The position numbers and the translations under genes were made by a program. DNA of 43,712 nt from Candidatus Abyssobacteria bacterium SURF_17 (GTDB lineage Bacteria; Abyssobacteria; SURF-5), in contig QZKI01000028.1 in the NCBI GenBank assembly GCA_003598055.1, positions 1 to 43,712 of the forward strand. The letters are read 5' to 3'. A model generated the notes under the pieces. That model had not been told where the DNA came from, ran no database searches, and saw only the letters and a program-made list of their open reading frames with translations. Below are positions 25,625 to 34,554 of the stretch, one piece after another (position 1 is the first letter of the stretch; every line of letters starts with the position of its first letter).

Positions 25625-25695
25625 GGCGTGTGAGGAGTTGTACAGAAACATTGCATGTGAGTCCCGGAAAGATTTGAGCGAAGGAAAGAAGACGA

Positions 25696-26265
25696 TTGAG
25701 GCTTGCAACTCTGTTTGTGGTGCTGATTCTCGTTTTTGTCGGTGTCGCTGGCTATGTCTTGTATCAGAAAGGATTCCTGACGCGCGAGACGTTAGCACTC
25801 TTTCTCAAACAATACCGTCACGTGGAAGAAGCGCCGCCGCCCGAGGAAGAGAAAACGCTTGCATTGGCAGCATCAATCCACAAGAGAGAGCAAGCGCTGA
25901 AGGAAGAAGCGGAGCAACTGAAAGAGCTGTCGTCCCGGCTGGAAATTCAGCGCAGGGAACTCGCGGCCGAAAGAGCTTTCATAAAGCAACAATTAGAGGC
26001 GGTTGCGCCTTCTATCGAGGGGGGAGTAAGGCGGCCGTCCCCCGCTGAGGGAATGACGAAGTTGACGAAGGTTTACGAGAACATGCCTCCTGAAGAGGCA
26101 GCGGCAATCATGGAGAACCTCTCTGACTTGACGGTGGCCCAACTTTTGCTTAATATGCGCGCGCGGCAGGCGGCCCAGATACTGGGCTCCATGAACCCTG
26201 ACAAGGCAGCGAACACCAGCAAGCTGCTGTTGCCCGAGTCGAGAGCGAATACACAAAGCAAATGA
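25696..26265 (+). CDS. MotE/FlbB-like protein with MgtE-N type domain
   Basis: A 189-residue protein from TTG 25696. An N-terminal membrane helix (about 4-24) leads into a coiled coil (55-100) and a C-terminal helical domain (KVYENMPPEEAAAIMENLSDLTVAQLLLNMRARQAAQILGSM) of the MgtE intracellular N type. Proteins of this build lie between fliJ and fliK in many flagellar operons and include MotE, a periplasmic partner of the MotC protein, and FlbB of spirochaetes. It should be anchored with the C-terminal part in the periplasm. The start lies 71 bases after fliJ. Confidence 0.78.
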   Translation: MRLATLFVVLILVFVGVAGYVLYQKGFLTRETLALFLKQYRHVEEAPPPEEEKTLALAASIHKREQALKEEAEQLKELSSRLEIQRRELAAERAFIKQQLEAVAPSIEGGVRRPSPAEGMTKLTKVYENMPPEEAAAIMENLSDLTVAQLLLNMRARQAAQILGSMNPDKAANTSKLLLPESRANTQSK

Positions 26266-26287
26266 TGAATGCGTAGGAATCTGTAAA

Positions 26288-26300
26288 GAAAGGAGGTGAT
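26288..26300 (+). promoter_or_regulatory. near-perfect Shine-Dalgarno of fliK
   Basis: AAAGGAGGTGAT matches the anti-Shine-Dalgarno sequence of 16S rRNA over its full core and stands seven bases (from GGAGG) before GTG 26304. It decides the start of fliK. Only the 20-residue peptide gene at 36468 has a comparable site in this window. Confidence 0.7.
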
Positions 26301-26303
26301 ACG

Positions 26304-27614
26304 GTGAAGGTGGTGGATGATGCCTTGTTCCTGCGAAAGATGGGCGCGCAGGCGGTGCAAGACGGAATTGTCCAGGCTGCTGACCGCGGTCATCGCGAAT
26401 CACCCGGCGAAGTCGGCGACTTCGAGCGTGTATTCCAGACTGCCGTCCGGGAAGTGGAACAACGGCTCAATCGCTCGCAGGAAGGGCAGGAAGTCGACGA
26501 GCCAGGCATGTCCATGGTTGGGGTGCGAAAGCGTTACACCGCTTGGCTCGCGCCGGTGGCATTTGAACCTGTCAGTCGCGACGCAACGGCTCAGAACACC
26601 ATAGTTCAACCTGATCTCAAACAAAGGCTCGACGTGGTAGTCCAGATGGGCGAAACCCTTGATGCAGGGGCACAGGAGAGAATTCCGATCGAGCTTACCG
26701 GTATCCCGGCCGAACCAATCGATGTGCCCGAGGCGCCAATTGCAGCCCCGGCGGTTGAGGATGCGGTTGTTTCGGTCAAGAGCGGGAATGTGCCGAATGT
26801 GGCGGACAAGATATCGGTCGATTCTTTCTCCCTGCCTGTGGTCCAGTGGGACTATGCTGATGAATTCATTGCAGTTCTTGAGCCGATAAATGATTGGAAT
26901 CCAGTGAAGTTCGTTGTGCGAGACAGCCAACCGACTCCGCAAGCTCCGCCTGCGGAAACAGCGGCAGCGCCTGAAGCCGCCGTGCACGAGGCCGATGTTG
27001 CGGTACTCATGGAGCTTTTCGGTTCACGTGAAGATGCACTGCAAACCGGGAAGCCGGTCGCCATGGAAGGCATGTGGGGCGAAAGGCATTTCGAGCTACT
27101 GCCGCACGACCGTTCCACAGTTGTCCCGACAGCATTGCTCGGAGGCACAAGCGAGCGGATATTCGTGCAGCAAGCGGCGCCGGCAATGACCTCTGTGAGT
27201 CAGGCCGGCCTCGAGCATGTCTTCGACACAATCGTGCAGAGCGTTCGTTTGGCACAGAGCGGAGAGACGACTGAAATGCAGGTGCGGCTGAAGCCTGAGT
27301 TTCTCGGCAGGCTGAGCATCCGCGTCTCGGCCGATGAACATGGCTTGCGGATAGAAATCAAGGCTGATAACGCAGCCGTCCGGCAGGTGATGCAGGACAA
27401 CATGGCCGATTTGCAGCAGAGATTAAACGAAAAGGGAATTGCGTTCCATCAGCTCAGTATTCTGACAGACACGGGCTCAGGCTCCCGTAAGGAGCCCCTG
27501 TGGCCGCACGATCCATCACCGTCACGCGCGGAAGGTGAGATAGAGGTCGAGCCCGAGGCCGTTTCCACAACGGCGCTCGGCAGGCGGGATGTCATCATTG
27601 ATTATCTTGCATAA
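26304..27614 (+). CDS. fliK: flagellar hook-length control protein FliK
   Basis: A 436-residue protein with a poorly conserved, Pro/Ala/Glu-rich N-terminal region that works as the ruler and a conserved C-terminal domain (about 318-395, with MQVRLKPEFLGRLSIRVSADEHGLRIEIKADN) that contacts FlhB and switches export specificity. The GTG start is fixed by a full Shine-Dalgarno site. FlhB, its partner, is not in this window. The 20-base gap to flgD is usual. Confidence 0.92.
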   Translation: MKVVDDALFLRKMGAQAVQDGIVQAADRGHRESPGEVGDFERVFQTAVREVEQRLNRSQEGQEVDEPGMSMVGVRKRYTAWLAPVAFEPVSRDATAQNTIVQPDLKQRLDVVVQMGETLDAGAQERIPIELTGIPAEPIDVPEAPIAAPAVEDAVVSVKSGNVPNVADKISVDSFSLPVVQWDYADEFIAVLEPINDWNPVKFVVRDSQPTPQAPPAETAAAPEAAVHEADVAVLMELFGSREDALQTGKPVAMEGMWGERHFELLPHDRSTVVPTALLGGTSERIFVQQAAPAMTSVSQAGLEHVFDTIVQSVRLAQSGETTEMQVRLKPEFLGRLSIRVSADEHGLRIEIKADNAAVRQVMQDNMADLQQRLNEKGIAFHQLSILTDTGSGSRKEPLWPHDPSPSRAEGEIEVEPEAVSTTALGRRDVIIDYLA

Positions 27615-27634
27615 AGAAAGGAGGCGAAATTCTC

Positions 27635-28027
27635 ATGAATGTCTCAGCATCGGCGAGCGTGAATGTCGATACGACAAGCACGATAGTGGGGACGAATAGT
27701 CAGCTCGATGAGGAGGATTTTCTCATGCTGCTCATCACCGAGCTGTCAAACCAGGACCCGCTGGCCCCGCTCGATGACAGCGAGTTCATCGCGCAGATGG
27801 CTCAGCTCAACACGTTGAGCGAAACCATCCAGGTGAACGAGAATCTCCAGACCGTCCAGATGCTCCAGGCAACTTCGCTTGTCGGGCACGAGGTCCAGGC
27901 AATCGGGCCAAACGGCGAGCAAGTGGAAGGCACCGTGACGGAAGTGTGGTTCATCGATTCACAGCCGTATCTGGTAATTGACAACGATATTGTGGTAAGC
28001 CTCGACTACGTGGCCACCATTGCGTAG
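27635..28027 (+). CDS. flgD: flagellar hook cap protein FlgD (short form)
   Basis: A 130-residue hook-assembly scaffold. The conserved N-terminal part DEEDFLMLLITELSNQDPLAPLDDSEFIAQMAQLNTL is typical. It is shorter than the roughly 230-residue enterobacterial protein and lacks most of the C-terminal Tudor/Fn3-like part; short FlgDs are common outside Proteobacteria. Ribosome binding site AAAGGAGG precedes ATG 27635. It follows fliK and comes just before the TIGR02530-type gene and flgE. Confidence 0.9.
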   Translation: MNVSASASVNVDTTSTIVGTNSQLDEEDFLMLLITELSNQDPLAPLDDSEFIAQMAQLNTLSETIQVNENLQTVQMLQATSLVGHEVQAIGPNGEQVEGTVTEVWFIDSQPYLVIDNDIVVSLDYVATIA

Positions 28028-28038
28028 GAACGACTGTT

Positions 28039-28446
28039 ATGCTCGATAAGGTGAATATCGGCGAAGGGCAGCCAGCAGGACAAGTCCAACCCTCGCATCA
28101 GCCGGTTGCCCCGAGCAAACGTGCGCCGGAATCCTTCGAAGCCGTTATCAAGAAGGAAATAGAAAAACTGAAGGGTGTCAAGTTCTCGGCGCATGCCCTT
28201 GAGCGTCTCACCGCGCGCAATATCCGCCTGAGCGCCGACGACGTGAAGAAGGTCGTCGAGGCCATGAACCGGGCGCAGGCAAAGGGAGCAAAGGATTCGC
28301 TCGTCCTCGTGCGGGGAGCGGCCCTGGTCGTCAGCGTCAAAAATCGAACCGTGGTCACCGTGCTCGACCGCGAGGAGATGCGCGGCAACGTATTCACCAA
28401 CATTGACAGCGCCATCGTAATGGACGGAGACGAACGTGAAGCTTGA
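28039..28446 (+). CDS. flagellar operon protein, TIGR02530 type
   Basis: A 135-residue small protein between flgD and flgE. The conserved part (about 48-115) reads VKFSAHALERLTARNIRLS ... VVVSVKNRTVVTVLDREEM, the family signature. It is known from genomes such as Bacillus, Geobacter and Bdellovibrio by its fixed position in flagellar operons; its role is not established as far as I know. The first 50 residues are disordered. It starts 11 bases after flgD. Confidence 0.82.
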   Translation: MLDKVNIGEGQPAGQVQPSHQPVAPSKRAPESFEAVIKKEIEKLKGVKFSAHALERLTARNIRLSADDVKKVVEAMNRAQAKGAKDSLVLVRGAALVVSVKNRTVVTVLDREEMRGNVFTNIDSAIVMDGDEREA

Positions 28447-28468
28447 TAGGAAACGAAGATAACACCAA

Positions 28469-28545
28469 TCGAGGGCAGGGTCGAGCCCTCGACAGGCCGG
28501 ACCCCTTGCGGGAGGCCTGATGCTGCTGACTGACGGACGCAGCAT
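28469..28545 (+). other. three tandem RNA hairpins ahead of flgE
   Basis: Three stem-loops follow each other in the 126-base gap before flgE. Stem one pairs 28469-28476 with 28485-28492 over eight bases (TCGAGGGC). Stem two pairs AGGCC 28494-28498 with 28514-28518. Stem three pairs ATGCTGC 28520-28526 with 28539-28545. None is followed by a T-run, so they are not intrinsic terminators. They could stabilise the abundant hook mRNA or mark a processing site. Confidence 0.4.
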
Positions 28546-28572
28546 GCGGGAACTGAATCAAAGGAGTAAGAA

Positions 28573-30231
28573 ATGGGTCTCAGTACCGCCTTATTCAACG
28601 CGGTGAGCGGTCTTTCGACGCTCTCGCAATCGCTCAACGTCATTGGCGACAATCTGGCCAATGTCAACACCATAGGCTTCAAGGCCAGCAACGCCCTGTT
28701 TCAGACAGTGTTTAGCCAGACACTTGTCGGAGCGACGGCACCGACATCATCTGTGTTGGGCACCAATCCCATACAGTTGGGACTCGGAGTGAGATTGGGC
28801 GCAATCAAGAGAAGCTTCGGCCAAGGAAGCTTGAATGCGACTGGGAGTTCGTCCGACCTCGCCCTTCAGGGCAGAGGATTCTTCATCCTCAGCGACGGCG
28901 TGGGACAGTCTTTTACCCGAGACGGCTCGTTTGCGGTCGCGGTAGACGGCACACTCGTTGACCCGTCTACGGGTTTGCGAGTGCAGGGGTGGCAGGCAGT
29001 TGACGGTGTCGTCACTCCAACAGGGTCGGTGGGCGACATCGTGATACCGGTCGGGATATCGATAGTGCGCGAAACCTCGAATGCGCTCTTGAGCGGCAAT
29101 CTCGACGCATCCGGCGCCATTGCAACAACCGGCACCGTCACCGACGGTCCCGCGACCAATGACACATCGACCGGGCTCGCAGCCACGGCCGCAACGCTTC
29201 TCACCAACCTCGAGAATACGTCCGCGGTCAACCTCGGCCTCGCAGCAGGTGACACGATCACCATCACCGGCACAAAAGGAGGAGCTGACATCGCCGGGAC
29301 GTTCTCGGTAACCGGCGCCTCCACTCTGGGTGACCTTGCTGCGGCCATACAAAGCACGTTCGGTATCGTGAATGGCAGCGTCACTGTTGATGCCGACGGT
29401 TCCATCACCATCACAGGTGACCCGGGGACCGGCAACGCCATCGCCGACGTGGAGCTTACTGCGGCCGACGGCACAGGAACCGCGCGAACCGATTTCAACG
29501 CTCACTTTAACCCTGGTGGGGGCACTGCGTTCACCGAGATTACCGCGGCCGACGGCGAAAGCTTCGTGCTCTCGGGCCTGAACGTGTTCGATTCGCTCGG
29601 CAATTCCGTCCCGCTCACCATCACGTTCACGCGAACCGGCCCGAACACCGTGAGTTACCTTGCCGAAAGCCCATTCGGGACACCTGTCGGCTCGGGAACT
29701 ATCACGTATGATACCGACGGGCAATTCGTGAGCGTGGACAACGCCGTCATCAACATTGACCGGTCAGGCACCGGCGCGGCAACCCCGCTTGACATCACAC
29801 TCGATTTCAGCGACACGACGCTGTTGAGCGGAACCAACACGCTCGCTCTGTCAAGCCAAGACGGCTTCCCGATAGGCTCGCTCGAGGAGTTCTTCGTGGG
29901 CGCAAACGGCGTTATCACCGGCGGCTTCTCGAACGGACTCAGTCTCGTTCTCGGGCAGGTGGCGCTTGCGGTATTCGCCAACCAGGAAGGCCTTCTGGCA
30001 ATCGGGGACAATCAATATGTCACCTCGGCCAATTCAGGCGATCCGGTCATCGGGGAAGCAACCACTGGCAGCAGAGGCGCGATCGTGGGAGGATTCCTTG
30101 AAGGATCCAACACAGATCTTGCAACTGAATTCACCAATATCATCATAGCGCAGCGTGGCTTCCAGGCGAACGCGAGAACGATTACAGCGGCAGACGTCCT
30201 CCTGGAGGAGGTTATCTCGCTCGTGAGGTAG
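28573..30231 (+). CDS. flgE: flagellar hook protein FlgE
   Basis: A 552-residue hook subunit. The N-terminal rod-type motif (LSTALFNAVSGLSTLSQSLNVIGDNLANVNTIGFK) and the C-terminal segment (EFTNIIIAQRGFQANARTITAADVLLEEVISLVR) form the D0 core. The middle contains a Gly/Thr/Asp-rich surface domain, longer than in the roughly 400-residue enterobacterial protein. Ribosome binding site AAAGGAG precedes ATG 28573. Export through the flagellar machinery is expected, without a cleaved signal peptide. Confidence 0.94.
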   Translation: MGLSTALFNAVSGLSTLSQSLNVIGDNLANVNTIGFKASNALFQTVFSQTLVGATAPTSSVLGTNPIQLGLGVRLGAIKRSFGQGSLNATGSSSDLALQGRGFFILSDGVGQSFTRDGSFAVAVDGTLVDPSTGLRVQGWQAVDGVVTPTGSVGDIVIPVGISIVRETSNALLSGNLDASGAIATTGTVTDGPATNDTSTGLAATAATLLTNLENTSAVNLGLAAGDTITITGTKGGADIAGTFSVTGASTLGDLAAAIQSTFGIVNGSVTVDADGSITITGDPGTGNAIADVELTAADGTGTARTDFNAHFNPGGGTAFTEITAADGESFVLSGLNVFDSLGNSVPLTITFTRTGPNTVSYLAESPFGTPVGSGTITYDTDGQFVSVDNAVINIDRSGTGAATPLDITLDFSDTTLLSGTNTLALSSQDGFPIGSLEEFFVGANGVITGGFSNGLSLVLGQVALAVFANQEGLLAIGDNQYVTSANSGDPVIGEATTGSRGAIVGGFLEGSNTDLATEFTNIIIAQRGFQANARTITAADVLLEEVISLVR

Positions 30232-30352
30232 GATGGCTAGAGAGAAGAGAACGTTCACTATCTGACGCGTCCCAAACGTGCCCGGCGGTTTGCATATCGA
30301 GCGGGCACAAGGCGATGGTTTGGGCGCAGCCGTCCAAACGGCGGGTGTGAGG

Positions 30353-30586
30353 ATGATCAAGCTTACCCGATTCGATGGGTCGGAGTTCGCCGTAAACGCG
30401 GACTTCATCAAGTTCGTGGAGGCGGCTCCGGATACTATCGTCACATTGACGAGCGACCAGAAGCTCCTCGTCCTCGAAACCGTGGACGAGGTTATCGAAA
30501 GGGTGATCGAATACAAGAGGCTTGCGTATGGCCGCCTGCCCGAGAAAATTGACCGCGGCAATGAGGAGAAGGTGATAGAATCCTGA
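30353..30586 (+). CDS. flbD: FlbD family flagellar protein
   Basis: A 77-residue protein of the small FlbD family, found between flgE and motA in many operons. It begins MIKLTRFDGSEFAVNADFI and has ETVDEVIERVIEYKR, both characteristic. The frame is open to 30278, but the normal family start is ATG 30353. The 121-base gap before it contains an unrelated short stem (CGGGCAC at 30302-30308 pairing with 30278-30284). The function of this family is not established. It should not be confused with the Caulobacter activator that shares the name. Confidence 0.88.
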   Translation: MIKLTRFDGSEFAVNADFIKFVEAAPDTIVTLTSDQKLLVLETVDEVIERVIEYKRLAYGRLPEKIDRGNEEKVIES

Positions 30587-30649
30587 ACGGATGAACTCAT
30601 TGGCGTAACGGCAGGCGACCATTGCTGAGACAAGAGGAGAGGCGATTCG

Positions 30650-31435
30650 TTGGACGTTGCAACCATTGTCGGGATTATCTCTGGTGTCACGTTTATTCTC
30701 GTATCCATGACACTCGGGGGCGCAGGAATCACCATATATGTTCATGTGCCCTCGGTCATGATCACGCTCGGGGGCACCGTTGCTGCAACCTTGATTAACT
30801 ATCCGCTGCACGAACTGTTCGGTGTGTTCGGCACGGTTCGGAACGCGTTCGCATTCGAGATTCAAACGCCGGCGACGATGATTGAGACGCTTGTTTCCTA
30901 TGCAACGAAGGCGCGTCGCGAAGGCATCCTCACGCTGGAATCGGAGTTGGAGACCGCAAGGGACCCGTTCCTCGTCAGAGGAGTGCGACTCGCAATCGAC
31001 GGCACCGCGCCGGAATTAATCAAGGACATCCTGACCACCGAGCTTGCATACGTCGAATCGAGGCATGCGCTCGGCCAGGGAATCTTCACGATGATGGGCA
31101 CCTACGCGCCCGCGTTCGGCATGATTGGGACTCTCATCGGCCTCATCAGTATGTTGCGCACATTGGAGGATCCCTCGAGAATCGGACAAGGCATGGCCAC
31201 CGCACTCATCACGACATTTTATGGAGCGCTCATGGCCAACCTCATTTTCCTGCCCATTGCGGGCAAACTCCGGACTCGAACACGAGACGAGATGCTGATC
31301 AAGGAAGTCATCATAGAGGGAATCCTTTCGATTCAATCGGGCGACAATCCGCGCATTGTGGAGCAAAAACTCAAGGCGTTCATCTCGCCCAAGCTCCGCG
31401 AGAGCGTTCAGACGAGCCTCAAACCTGTGAAATAG
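30650..31435 (+). CDS. motA: flagellar motor stator protein MotA
   Basis: A 261-residue stator subunit starting with TTG 30650, with AGGAGAGG about seven bases ahead. Four membrane segments are visible, including the IYVHVPSVMITLGGTVAATLI pair and the TYAPAFGMIGTLIGLISML pair with its key proline. The cytoplasmic loop (ARREGILTLESE) is the region that meets FliG. Normal family length. It forms the ion channel with MotB, the next gene. Confidence 0.95.
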   Translation: MDVATIVGIISGVTFILVSMTLGGAGITIYVHVPSVMITLGGTVAATLINYPLHELFGVFGTVRNAFAFEIQTPATMIETLVSYATKARREGILTLESELETARDPFLVRGVRLAIDGTAPELIKDILTTELAYVESRHALGQGIFTMMGTYAPAFGMIGTLIGLISMLRTLEDPSRIGQGMATALITTFYGALMANLIFLPIAGKLRTRTRDEMLIKEVIIEGILSIQSGDNPRIVEQKLKAFISPKLRESVQTSLKPVK

Positions 31436-31451
31436 AGAAGGCGAACCTAGA

Positions 31452-32198
31452 GTGGGCAAATACGGCAAGAATAATGGAAACAATCAGGGAGAAGTTGATT
31501 CGCCGGTGGCTCCCGGCTGGATGGTCACCTATGGCGACATCATGGGGCTCCTGCTCACGTTCTTTGTCCTGCTCCTGTCATACTCCACCATCAAGGAAGA
31601 GGCGTTCCGACGGGCGATCTCATCGTTCCAGGAAGCGCTCGGTGTGCTGCCACAGGACAGAAGCGTTATGAATTTCGAGCACATTCCCGCCGTCAGATTG
31701 TCCCCGCCGCTTCCCCCGGAGGAAATCATGAAGCGCATCCGAAACGCGATTTCCGGCGCTGGATTGCGGGAGTCGGTCAGAGTGAAACTGGAGAGAGAAG
31801 GCATACGCATTACGATTCAAACGCCGATACTCTTTGACTCGGGGAAAGCCGACCTCAGGCCGGACGCCTTGCCCGTTCTGGACGAACTCGTCAAGATTTT
31901 CGGGGAAAGTCCCAACGACGTCGTGGTGGAGGGGCACACTGATAATGTACCCATTCACACGCCCGAGTTTCCGTCGAATTGGGAGCTTTCAACCGCGCGC
32001 GCAATAAGCGTTACTCGCTACTTTTTCCAGAAGGGCAACCTTAAAGCGGCGCGATTCGCAGTGGCCGGATATGGGGAGTATCATCCCGTTGCAGCAAATG
32101 ACACTCCTGAAGGGCGGCAGGAGAACAGGCGCGTGGAGATACTCCTCAAGAACATCGAACAAACAGAAGCCCCGGAGGTAAAGGAGGGTGGGACATAG
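31452..32198 (+). CDS. motB: flagellar motor stator protein MotB
   Basis: A 248-residue stator subunit. The membrane helix (GWMVTYGDIMGLLLTFFVLLLSYST) contains the ion-carrying aspartate, Asp29, and the periplasmic OmpA-like peptidoglycan-binding domain begins near 111 (TPILFDSGKADLRPDALPVL, VEGHTDNVPI). GTG start 31452. The proton or sodium type cannot be told securely from this sequence. The stop TAG 32196-32198 overlaps the GTG of fliL. Confidence 0.95.
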   Translation: MGKYGKNNGNNQGEVDSPVAPGWMVTYGDIMGLLLTFFVLLLSYSTIKEEAFRRAISSFQEALGVLPQDRSVMNFEHIPAVRLSPPLPPEEIMKRIRNAISGAGLRESVRVKLEREGIRITIQTPILFDSGKADLRPDALPVLDELVKIFGESPNDVVVEGHTDNVPIHTPEFPSNWELSTARAISVTRYFFQKGNLKAARFAVAGYGEYHPVAANDTPEGRQENRRVEILLKNIEQTEAPEVKEGGT

Positions 32199-32740
32199 TG
32201 GGTGTAAGAGAAACATCGGAGCGTGCGCCAATACGGGAAGATGCGGGAGCTGAGCTGGCGAGGCCGAGGCAAACATTGCTAAGCATCAAGAATATCGCGG
32301 TCCTGGTGGCCGGCGTTGTACTGTCCTCTCTCCTTGCAATATTCACCGTGGGAAACTATATCGGACCCGCCATAGAGCAACGCAAGACCAGCATACAAGC
32401 AGAGGTGTCAACGAACAATCGCGATTTGGACCTCGAGAAGCTGCACTTCTATTCAGTCGGTCCGGTCATCGTGAACCCAGCCGACTCCAACGGGGAGCGC
32501 TATCTGAAGGCAACCATCAGCCTCGAGACACATGACGCCGAGCTTCTCAAAGAAATCGAGAAAAGGCTTCCTCAGATCAAGAACCAGATTAACAATATTC
32601 TCAGCTCGAAGACGATCGCTCAGATGCAGAAAAACGACGACCGTGAACGGCTCAGGCGCGAGATCCAGAACCGGGTGAACGGGCTGCTGCTCGGCGGACA
32701 CGTTGCCAATGTGTACTTCGAGGAGTTTGTGTATCAATGA
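32198..32740 (+). CDS. fliL: flagellar basal body-associated protein FliL
   Basis: A 180-residue protein with one membrane helix (about 31-53) and a periplasmic domain. The pattern LKATISLETHDAELLKEIEKRLPQIKNQINNILSSKT is characteristic of FliL, which rings the stator. Starts inside the MotB stop codon and overlaps fliN by four bases. Confidence 0.88.
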   Translation: MGVRETSERAPIREDAGAELARPRQTLLSIKNIAVLVAGVVLSSLLAIFTVGNYIGPAIEQRKTSIQAEVSTNNRDLDLEKLHFYSVGPVIVNPADSNGERYLKATISLETHDAELLKEIEKRLPQIKNQINNILSSKTIAQMQKNDDRERLRREIQNRVNGLLLGGHVANVYFEEFVYQ

Positions 32741-33147
32741 ACGAATCGAAGAATCCGAGAGACCGCTCGCGCAAGAAAAAGACAGCCGGAACCGGCGTTG
32801 TCATTGATGCGACAGCACATCGCCGACCCCGTGTCCACGGACCCGAGGCCGATTATCAGAAGAAGGCTGCCGGCATCGAGTTCCTTGCCGACGTGCCGCT
32901 TAATGTGAATGTTGTGCTCGGGGAGGCAACGATGGCGGTCGGCGAAATACTTACACTTGATACGGATTCCGTCGTGCAGCTCGACAAGCCATCGGGCGAC
33001 CCGGTTGACATTTACGTAGAGAACCAGAAGCTCGGCAAGGGCGAGGTCATCGTCCTGCAGGAAAAACTCCGCATTCGTGTGCTTGAAATGACACCGCCCT
33101 CCCCGATGAAAGAGGGGCCTTCAGCCGAGACGACGGAGGAGCAATGA
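32737..33147 (+). CDS. fliN: flagellar motor switch protein FliN
   Basis: A 136-residue protein with a C-terminal SpoA domain (about 47-115, FLADVPLNVNVVLGEATMAVGEILTLDTDSVV... VIVLQEKLRIRV) and an unusual basic, disordered first 40 residues. FliN builds the lower C-ring with FliM and FliG. The neighbours are fliL (four-base overlap) and fliO. In most operons of this order a fliM gene stands between fliL and fliN; it is missing here. A short SpoA protein could in principle be a FliM C-terminal remnant, but it has no FliM middle domain. Confidence 0.88.
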   Translation: MNESKNPRDRSRKKKTAGTGVVIDATAHRRPRVHGPEADYQKKAAGIEFLADVPLNVNVVLGEATMAVGEILTLDTDSVVQLDKPSGDPVDIYVENQKLGKGEVIVLQEKLRIRVLEMTPPSPMKEGPSAETTEEQ

Positions 33148-33797
33148 GAAGAAATCTGCCGGTAGTCCTGCTCGTATGCCTCCTCATGGTTGCGTCGGCT
33201 GCATGGTCGGCGCATGGAGAGAATGCCCGCCGGTCTTCGGAAACTGCGACCGACACATCTCCTTCAACGGTTGAGGACAGGGGGGCGGGTTACCTGCCAT
33301 ATTCCGACCCCGCTCCGCTCGGCTCGGTAGGCCTGTTGGGCGCTATCCTGAGAGCGATATTCTCGCTTGCTATCGTCCTCGGCCTCCTGTATGCGACGCT
33401 GTGGGCCATCAGGAAGGTAATGGGCGGCTCAGTCGGCCCGCTCTCGGAAGGGCCATTGCGCGTTGTTGGCCGCATCTATCTCAGCCCGAAGGCGGTCGTG
33501 TACTTCGTGAAAGTCGTGGATGAATTGCTGGTCATCGGCACAAATGCCGGCAGTATTACCCTCCTTACGACCATCGAGGACGAACAACGAGTCGTGCAGG
33601 TGGAAAATGCATTGCGCTCCGCGTACGGGACCTCGTCCGGCCTTGTTTTCTCCCGCTTCTTTGACAAGTCGATGGTGCGGTTCCAAAAAGCACTTGACAA
33701 GGATGACTCCGTTTTCGACGACCAGCTTCGCGGACTGAACGAGCAGATAGGACGCCTCAGGGGACTGACCCGGAAAAGACAAAGGGATGAAAAATAG
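33144..33797 (+). CDS. fliO: flagellar biosynthetic protein FliO
   Basis: A 217-residue inner-membrane protein. A signal-like N-terminal helix (6-22) is followed by a disordered stretch and a second helix (about 68-92, AILRAIFSLAIVLGLLYATLW), then a cytoplasmic beta domain with the VVGRIYLSPKAVVYFVKV motif of FliO. It helps assemble FliP. ATG 33144 overlaps the fliN stop. The end overlaps fliP by 11 bases. Confidence 0.85.
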   Translation: MRRNLPVVLLVCLLMVASAAWSAHGENARRSSETATDTSPSTVEDRGAGYLPYSDPAPLGSVGLLGAILRAIFSLAIVLGLLYATLWAIRKVMGGSVGPLSEGPLRVVGRIYLSPKAVVYFVKVVDELLVIGTNAGSITLLTTIEDEQRVVQVENALRSAYGTSSGLVFSRFFDKSMVRFQKALDKDDSVFDDQLRGLNEQIGRLRGLTRKRQRDEK

Positions 33798-34554
33798 ACG
33801 CTTTCGGGCTGTGGCGCTACTTTCGCTGGTGATAGCATTTTCTCTGGCGGGCATTGCGGTCGCGCAGCAGCCTGGCATTGTTATTCCGCGCGTCGGGGTG
33901 GAAATCGGGCGGGCCGAAACTCCTCAACAGGTGTCCACAACGCTTCAGCTCCTCTTCATCTTGACCATTCTCTCGCTCGCGCCCGCAATTTTGGTGATGG
34001 TCACGTCATTCACGCGAATCATCGTCGTACTGGGACTCCTCAGGCAAGCGCTCGGCACCCAACAGATGCCTCCCAACCAGGTGCTCATCGGGCTGGCGCT
34101 GTTCCTTACATTCTTTGTGATGTCACCCACCTACAACGAACTGAACGAGAAGGCGCTTCGCCCGTATCTCCAAAAGAGCATCAACCACGAGGAAGCATTC
34201 GAGCGCGGGGTGGTGCCCATTCGGGAGTTCATGTTCAGGCAAACGCGCGAAAAAGACCTCGGCCTCTTTGTCCATCTCTCGAAGATTCCGGCGCCGCGCA
34301 CTCCTGATGATGTTCCTACTCATGTGCTCATCCCCGCCTTCATGATCAGCGAGCTCAAGACCGCCTTCCAGATAGGATTCGTTATCTTCATCCCCTTTCT
34401 CATCATCGACATGGTCATAGCAAGCGCACTGATGTCAATGGGGATGCTGATGCTTCCGCCGATCTTCATCTCGCTTCCGTTCAAGATCATCCTCTTCGTG
34501 CTCGCCGACGGATGGTACCTCGTGGTCGGTTCGCTGGTGAGAAGCTTCAGTTAA
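33787..34554 (+). CDS. fliP: flagellar export gate protein FliP
   Basis: A 255-residue core of the type III export gate. A cleavable signal peptide (1-27, ending AVAQQ) is followed by four membrane helices, with FliP motifs LAPAILVMVTSFTRIIVVLGLLRQALGTQQMPPNQVLIGLALFLTFF (in parts) and GFVIFIPFLIIDMVIASALMSMGMLMLPP. The gene is intact. It is normally followed by fliQ, fliR, flhB and flhA; none follows here within the 500-base gap or beyond. Confidence 0.96.
   Translation: MKNRRFRAVALLSLVIAFSLAGIAVAQQPGIVIPRVGVEIGRAETPQQVSTTLQLLFILTILSLAPAILVMVTSFTRIIVVLGLLRQALGTQQMPPNQVLIGLALFLTFFVMSPTYNELNEKALRPYLQKSINHEEAFERGVVPIREFMFRQTREKDLGLFVHLSKIPAPRTPDDVPTHVLIPAFMISELKTAFQIGFVIFIPFLIIDMVIASALMSMGMLMLPPIFISLPFKIILFVLADGWYLVVGSLVRSFS

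Noticed and set aside
28747-29724. 325-codon minus-strand frame over flgE
   Set aside because: It is antisense to the hook gene, composed of Arg/Gly-rich shadow sequence.
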